DNA from: Corynebacterium stercoris
GTDB taxonomy: Bacteria > Actinomycetota > Actinomycetes > Mycobacteriales > Mycobacteriaceae
DNA: 64,000 nt
Assembly: GCF_024160105.1 (NCBI RefSeq)
Contig: NZ_JAMFTQ010000008.1
Location: forward strand, 18,959 to 82,958
Direction: 5' to 3'
In this document: positions 62,225 to 64,000 of the stretch, in pieces
How the letters are laid out: each line of letters begins with the position of its first letter
Position numbering within the stretch: position 1 is the stretch's first letter
Translations under genes and position numbers: made by a program
The notes under the pieces: generated by a model
Seen by the model: only the letters and a program-made list of their open reading frames with translations
What the model was told of the DNA's origin: nothing
Database searches by the model: none

Positions 62225-62653
62225 ATGGCAAAGAAGAAGGTCACTGGCCTGATCAAGCTGCAGATCCAGGCGGGTATGGCTAACCCGGCCCCGCCGGTTG
62301 GCCCGGCGCTTGGTGCGCACGGCGTGAACATCGTCGAGTTCACCAAGGCCTACAACGCTGCGACTGAGTCCATGCGCGGCAACATCATCCCGGTTGAGAT
62401 CACGGTCTACGAAGACCGCTCCTTCGACTTCGTGCTGAAGTCCCCGCCGGCCGCATCGCTGCTGCTCAAGGCCGCTGGCCTGCAGAAGGGCTCCGGCGTG
62501 CCGCACACCCAGAAGGTCGGCAAGGTCACCTGGGAGCAGTGCAAGGAGATCGCCGAGACCAAGAAGAACGACCTCAACGCCCGCGACATCGAGGCCGGCG
62601 CCGCGATCATCGCCGGTACCGCCCGTTCCATGGGCATCGAGGTCGAGAAGTAA
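62225..62653 (+). CDS. rplK: Large ribosomal subunit protein uL11
   Basis: Protein of 142 residues: [34 protein letters not shown], and the rRNA-binding half KTPPAS-type [14 protein letters not shown]. It binds the 23S rRNA GTPase centre. GAGGT five bases before the ATG. TAGCAT at 62180 is a candidate -10 about 45 bases upstream. Confidence 0.97.
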   Translation: MAKKKVTGLIKLQIQAGMANPAPPVGPALGAHGVNIVEFTKAYNAATESMRGNIIPVEITVYEDRSFDFVLKSPPAASLLLKAAGLQKGSGVPHTQKVGKVTWEQCKEIAETKKNDLNARDIEAGAAIIAGTARSMGIEVEK

Positions 62654-62749
62654 GACCCCTGCGGCAGCGCCACCTGCGTGCTGCCCGTGGTAGGGCCAGC
62701 CAGGCCCGCCCCCACCACACCCTTGCGGATGCTGCCGCCAGCATCCGCA
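62654..62749 (+). other. Structured rplK-rplA intergenic region
   Basis: The 115-base gap holds several hairpins: GGCAGC/GCTGCC near 62663-62689 and a perfect 11-base stem TGCGGATGCTG (62724-62734) with CAGCATCCGCA (62739-62749) around CCGC. No T run follows, so they are more likely mRNA-stability or translational control elements than terminators. Confidence 0.6.
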
Positions 62750-62768
62750 CGACACATAAGGATTGAAC

Positions 62769-63479
62769 ATGGCAAAGAAGTCCAAGCGCTACGAAGAGCT
62801 GCTGGCACAGGTTGACCGCGAGCGCGTGTACCACCCGCTCGAGGCTGTGAAGCTCGCGCAGGAGACCTCCTCCAAGAACTACGACTCCACCATCGACGTG
62901 GCGATGCGCCTCTCCGTCGACCCGCGCAAGGCTGACCAGCTGGTCCGCGGCACCGTCAACCTGCCGCACGGCACCGGTAAGACCGTCCGCGTGGCAGTCT
63001 TCGCCGAGGGCGAGAACGCCACCAAGGCGCAGGAGGCTGGCGCAGACATCGTCGGCACCGACGAGCTGATCGAGCAGATCAACGCAGGCCAGATCAACTT
63101 CGACGTGGCAATTGCTACCCCGGACCAGATGGCCAAGGTCGGTCGTGTGGCCCGCGTGCTCGGCCCGCGTGGTCTGATGCCGAACCCGAAGACCGGCACC
63201 GTCACCCCGGACGTCGCCAAGGCTGTCCAGGACTCCAAGGGCGGCAAGATCGCCTTCCGCGTGGACAAGGCTTCCAACCTCCACGCCCTGATCGGCAAGG
63301 CCTCCTTCACCCCGGAGCAGCTCGCCGAGAACTACGGCGCTCTGCTGGACGAGGTGCTGCGTCTCAAGCCGGCATCCGCCAAGGGCATCTACCTGAAGAA
63401 GATCACCATCTCTGCAACCCAGGGCCCGGGCGTCCCGGTCGACCCGTCGGTGCAGAAGAACTACTCCGTGCAGGCGTAA
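62769..63479 (+). CDS. rplA: Large ribosomal subunit protein uL1
   Basis: Protein of 236 residues with the L1 signature [19 protein letters not shown] and the C-terminal [24 protein letters not shown] at 62769, with AAGGA nearby; a TTG six bases upstream is not used. L1 usually also represses its own operon by binding mRNA. Confidence 0.97.
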   Translation: MAKKSKRYEELLAQVDRERVYHPLEAVKLAQETSSKNYDSTIDVAMRLSVDPRKADQLVRGTVNLPHGTGKTVRVAVFAEGENATKAQEAGADIVGTDELIEQINAGQINFDVAIATPDQMAKVGRVARVLGPRGLMPNPKTGTVTPDVAKAVQDSKGGKIAFRVDKASNLHALIGKASFTPEQLAENYGALLDEVLRLKPASAKGIYLKKITISATQGPGVPVDPSVQKNYSVQA

Positions 63480-63498
63480 CGCCACAACGGTACGTACA

Positions 63499-63541
63499 CC
63501 CCGGTTCGGACTCGTGCGACGAGTCTGGGCCGGGGTTTTTC
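63499..63541 (+). terminator. Intrinsic terminator after rplA
   Basis: CCCCGG (63499-63504) and CGGACTCGT pair with ACGAGTCTG and CCGGGG, followed by TTTTTC. It ends the rplK-rplA unit. Confidence 0.9.
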
Positions 63542-63570
63542 TTGTGCGTCTCCGCTCGCGCACGCGCGAT

Positions 63571-63600
63571 TTGGATTCGGGCGGGCACGCGCGCTAAGGT
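63571..63600 (+). promoter_or_regulatory. Promoter of the rplJ leader
   Basis: TTGGAT (63571-63576) and TAAGGT (63595-63600) are separated by 18 bases, giving a start near 63607 and a leader of about 215 bases before rplJ. Confidence 0.65.
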
Positions 63601-63606
63601 TGCTCT

Positions 63607-63768
63607 CCGAAGTTTGAACGGGGTGAAAGCCCCGAGCTCAAGTTTCACCGAAGACCGTCGGCCACTCCCTTGCGGAGTCGAAGGTATCCCACCCCAGGGA
63701 TCGGCCCACGCAGGAGAAACGTGGCACACCTTTCACGGATGCCTCGTGCTTCTGCACGGGGCATTTTT
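63607..63768 (+). ncRNA. Ribosomal protein L10 leader with attenuator
   Basis: The 340-base gap before rplJ contains the L10 leader: kink-turn-like arms around GAAGACCGTCGGCC, GGAGTCGAAGG and GGGATCGGCCCACGCAGGAG, where L10(L12)4 binds, then a terminator hairpin ATGCCTCGTGC (63739-63749) with GCACGGGGCAT (63754-63764) and TTTTT. Excess L10 is expected to stop transcription here. 3' limit set at the T run; 5' limit from the promoter. Confidence 0.8.
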
Positions 63769-63821
63769 CAATGCTCCGGGCGGATACAAGGACATGAAGT
63801 TATTGGAAGGAGGCGTGTGTC

Positions 63822-64000
63822 ATGGCAAACCCGAAGAACGTTGCGGAGCTGGCTGAACTGAAGGACAAGTTCGCTGACTCCAGCGCTGTGTTCCTCACCG
63901 AGTACCGCGGTCTGACCGTGAGCCAGCTGCAGCAGCTGCGCGGTGAGCTCGGATTTGATGTTGAACTGCACGTCGCCAAGAACACCCTCGTCAAGATCGC
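63822..64000 (+). CDS. rplJ: Large ribosomal subunit protein uL10, partial
   Basis: The first 59 codons are visible (MANPKNVAELAELKDKF..., then FLTEYRGLTVSQLQQLRGEL and VAKNTLVKI), a typical L10 N-terminus; the gene runs off the window. GGAAGGAGG lies about ten bases before the ATG. L10 anchors L7/L12 to the ribosome stalk. Confidence 0.96.
   Translation, partial: MANPKNVAELAELKDKFADSSAVFLTEYRGLTVSQLQQLRGELGFDVELHVAKNTLVKI

Overview
The window is a high-G+C, gene-dense chromosomal segment of an actinobacterium of the mycolic-acid lineage, almost certainly a Corynebacterium. The evidence is a conserved gene order (DUF2505-murB, mshA-gpmA-senX3-regX3, ppx-proC-HTH-bS22, serB1-glutaredoxin-hemA-hemC-hemD-hemB, menaquinone genes around mgtA, secE-nusG-rplK-rplA-rplJ) together with mycothiol synthesis, a corynebacterial-type lipoglycan mannosyltransferase and a DtxR-type iron box. 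There are no rRNAs, insertion sequences, phage genes or CRISPR arrays. The species cannot be named from this segment.

Layout. 0-2.4 kb: end of a methyltransferase-like gene, DUF2505, murB, and a lower-G+C HepT/MntA toxin-antitoxin pair. 2.4-5.8 kb: two tandem acyl-CoA synthetases. 6-13 kb: MinD/ParA-like ATPase, mshA, secreted serine protease, gpmA, a SenX3/RegX3 two-component system, a cysteine-rich protein. 13-19.4 kb: ppx, membrane protein, proC, small DNA-binding protein, ribosomal protein bS22, an old-yellow-enzyme-type oxidoreductase, serB1-like phosphatase, glutaredoxin-like protein. 19.5-34.8 kb: haem synthesis (hemA, hemC, SUMT-hemD fusion, hemB, hemE, hemY, hemL), interrupted by small membrane proteins and a full-length P-type-ATPase-like protein whose catalytic motifs are all changed. 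34.8-39.5 kb: cytochrome c maturation (TlpA, CcdA, ResB, CcsB). 39.5-43.5 kb: galE, small HTH, small membrane proteins, AEC permease, HNH protein. 43.5-59.8 kb: menaquinone pathway (menA, menE, menB, menC, menD, menG, menJ, polyprenyl diphosphate synthase), with a DASS transporter, mgtA and a DtxR-box-preceded feoA-feoB-feoC operon. 59.9-64 kb: tRNA-Tyr, -Thr, -Met, -Trp, then secE, a 37-residue acidic gene, nusG, rplK, rplA, the L10 leader and the start of rplJ.

Functionally most of the window serves respiration: haem, menaquinone, cytochrome c assembly and ferrous iron uptake are clustered.

Three things stand out. First, an 11-base degenerate word, GCTTNNCGACG (reverse complement CGTCGNNAAGC), occurs 47 times by my count, in both orientations, in several reading frames and between genes, including one inverted pair after nusG. 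About one is expected by chance. The pattern resembles a DNA-uptake sequence. Second, about 30 genes have a -10 motif (TAnnnT) placed 6-8 bases before the start codon, so they are probably transcribed without a leader; in four cases the TAG stop of the preceding gene is the first half of that -10. Third, the haem cluster holds an intact but apparently catalytically dead P-type ATPase, and the nusG locus holds a micro-gene that copies part of the NusG N-terminal tail.
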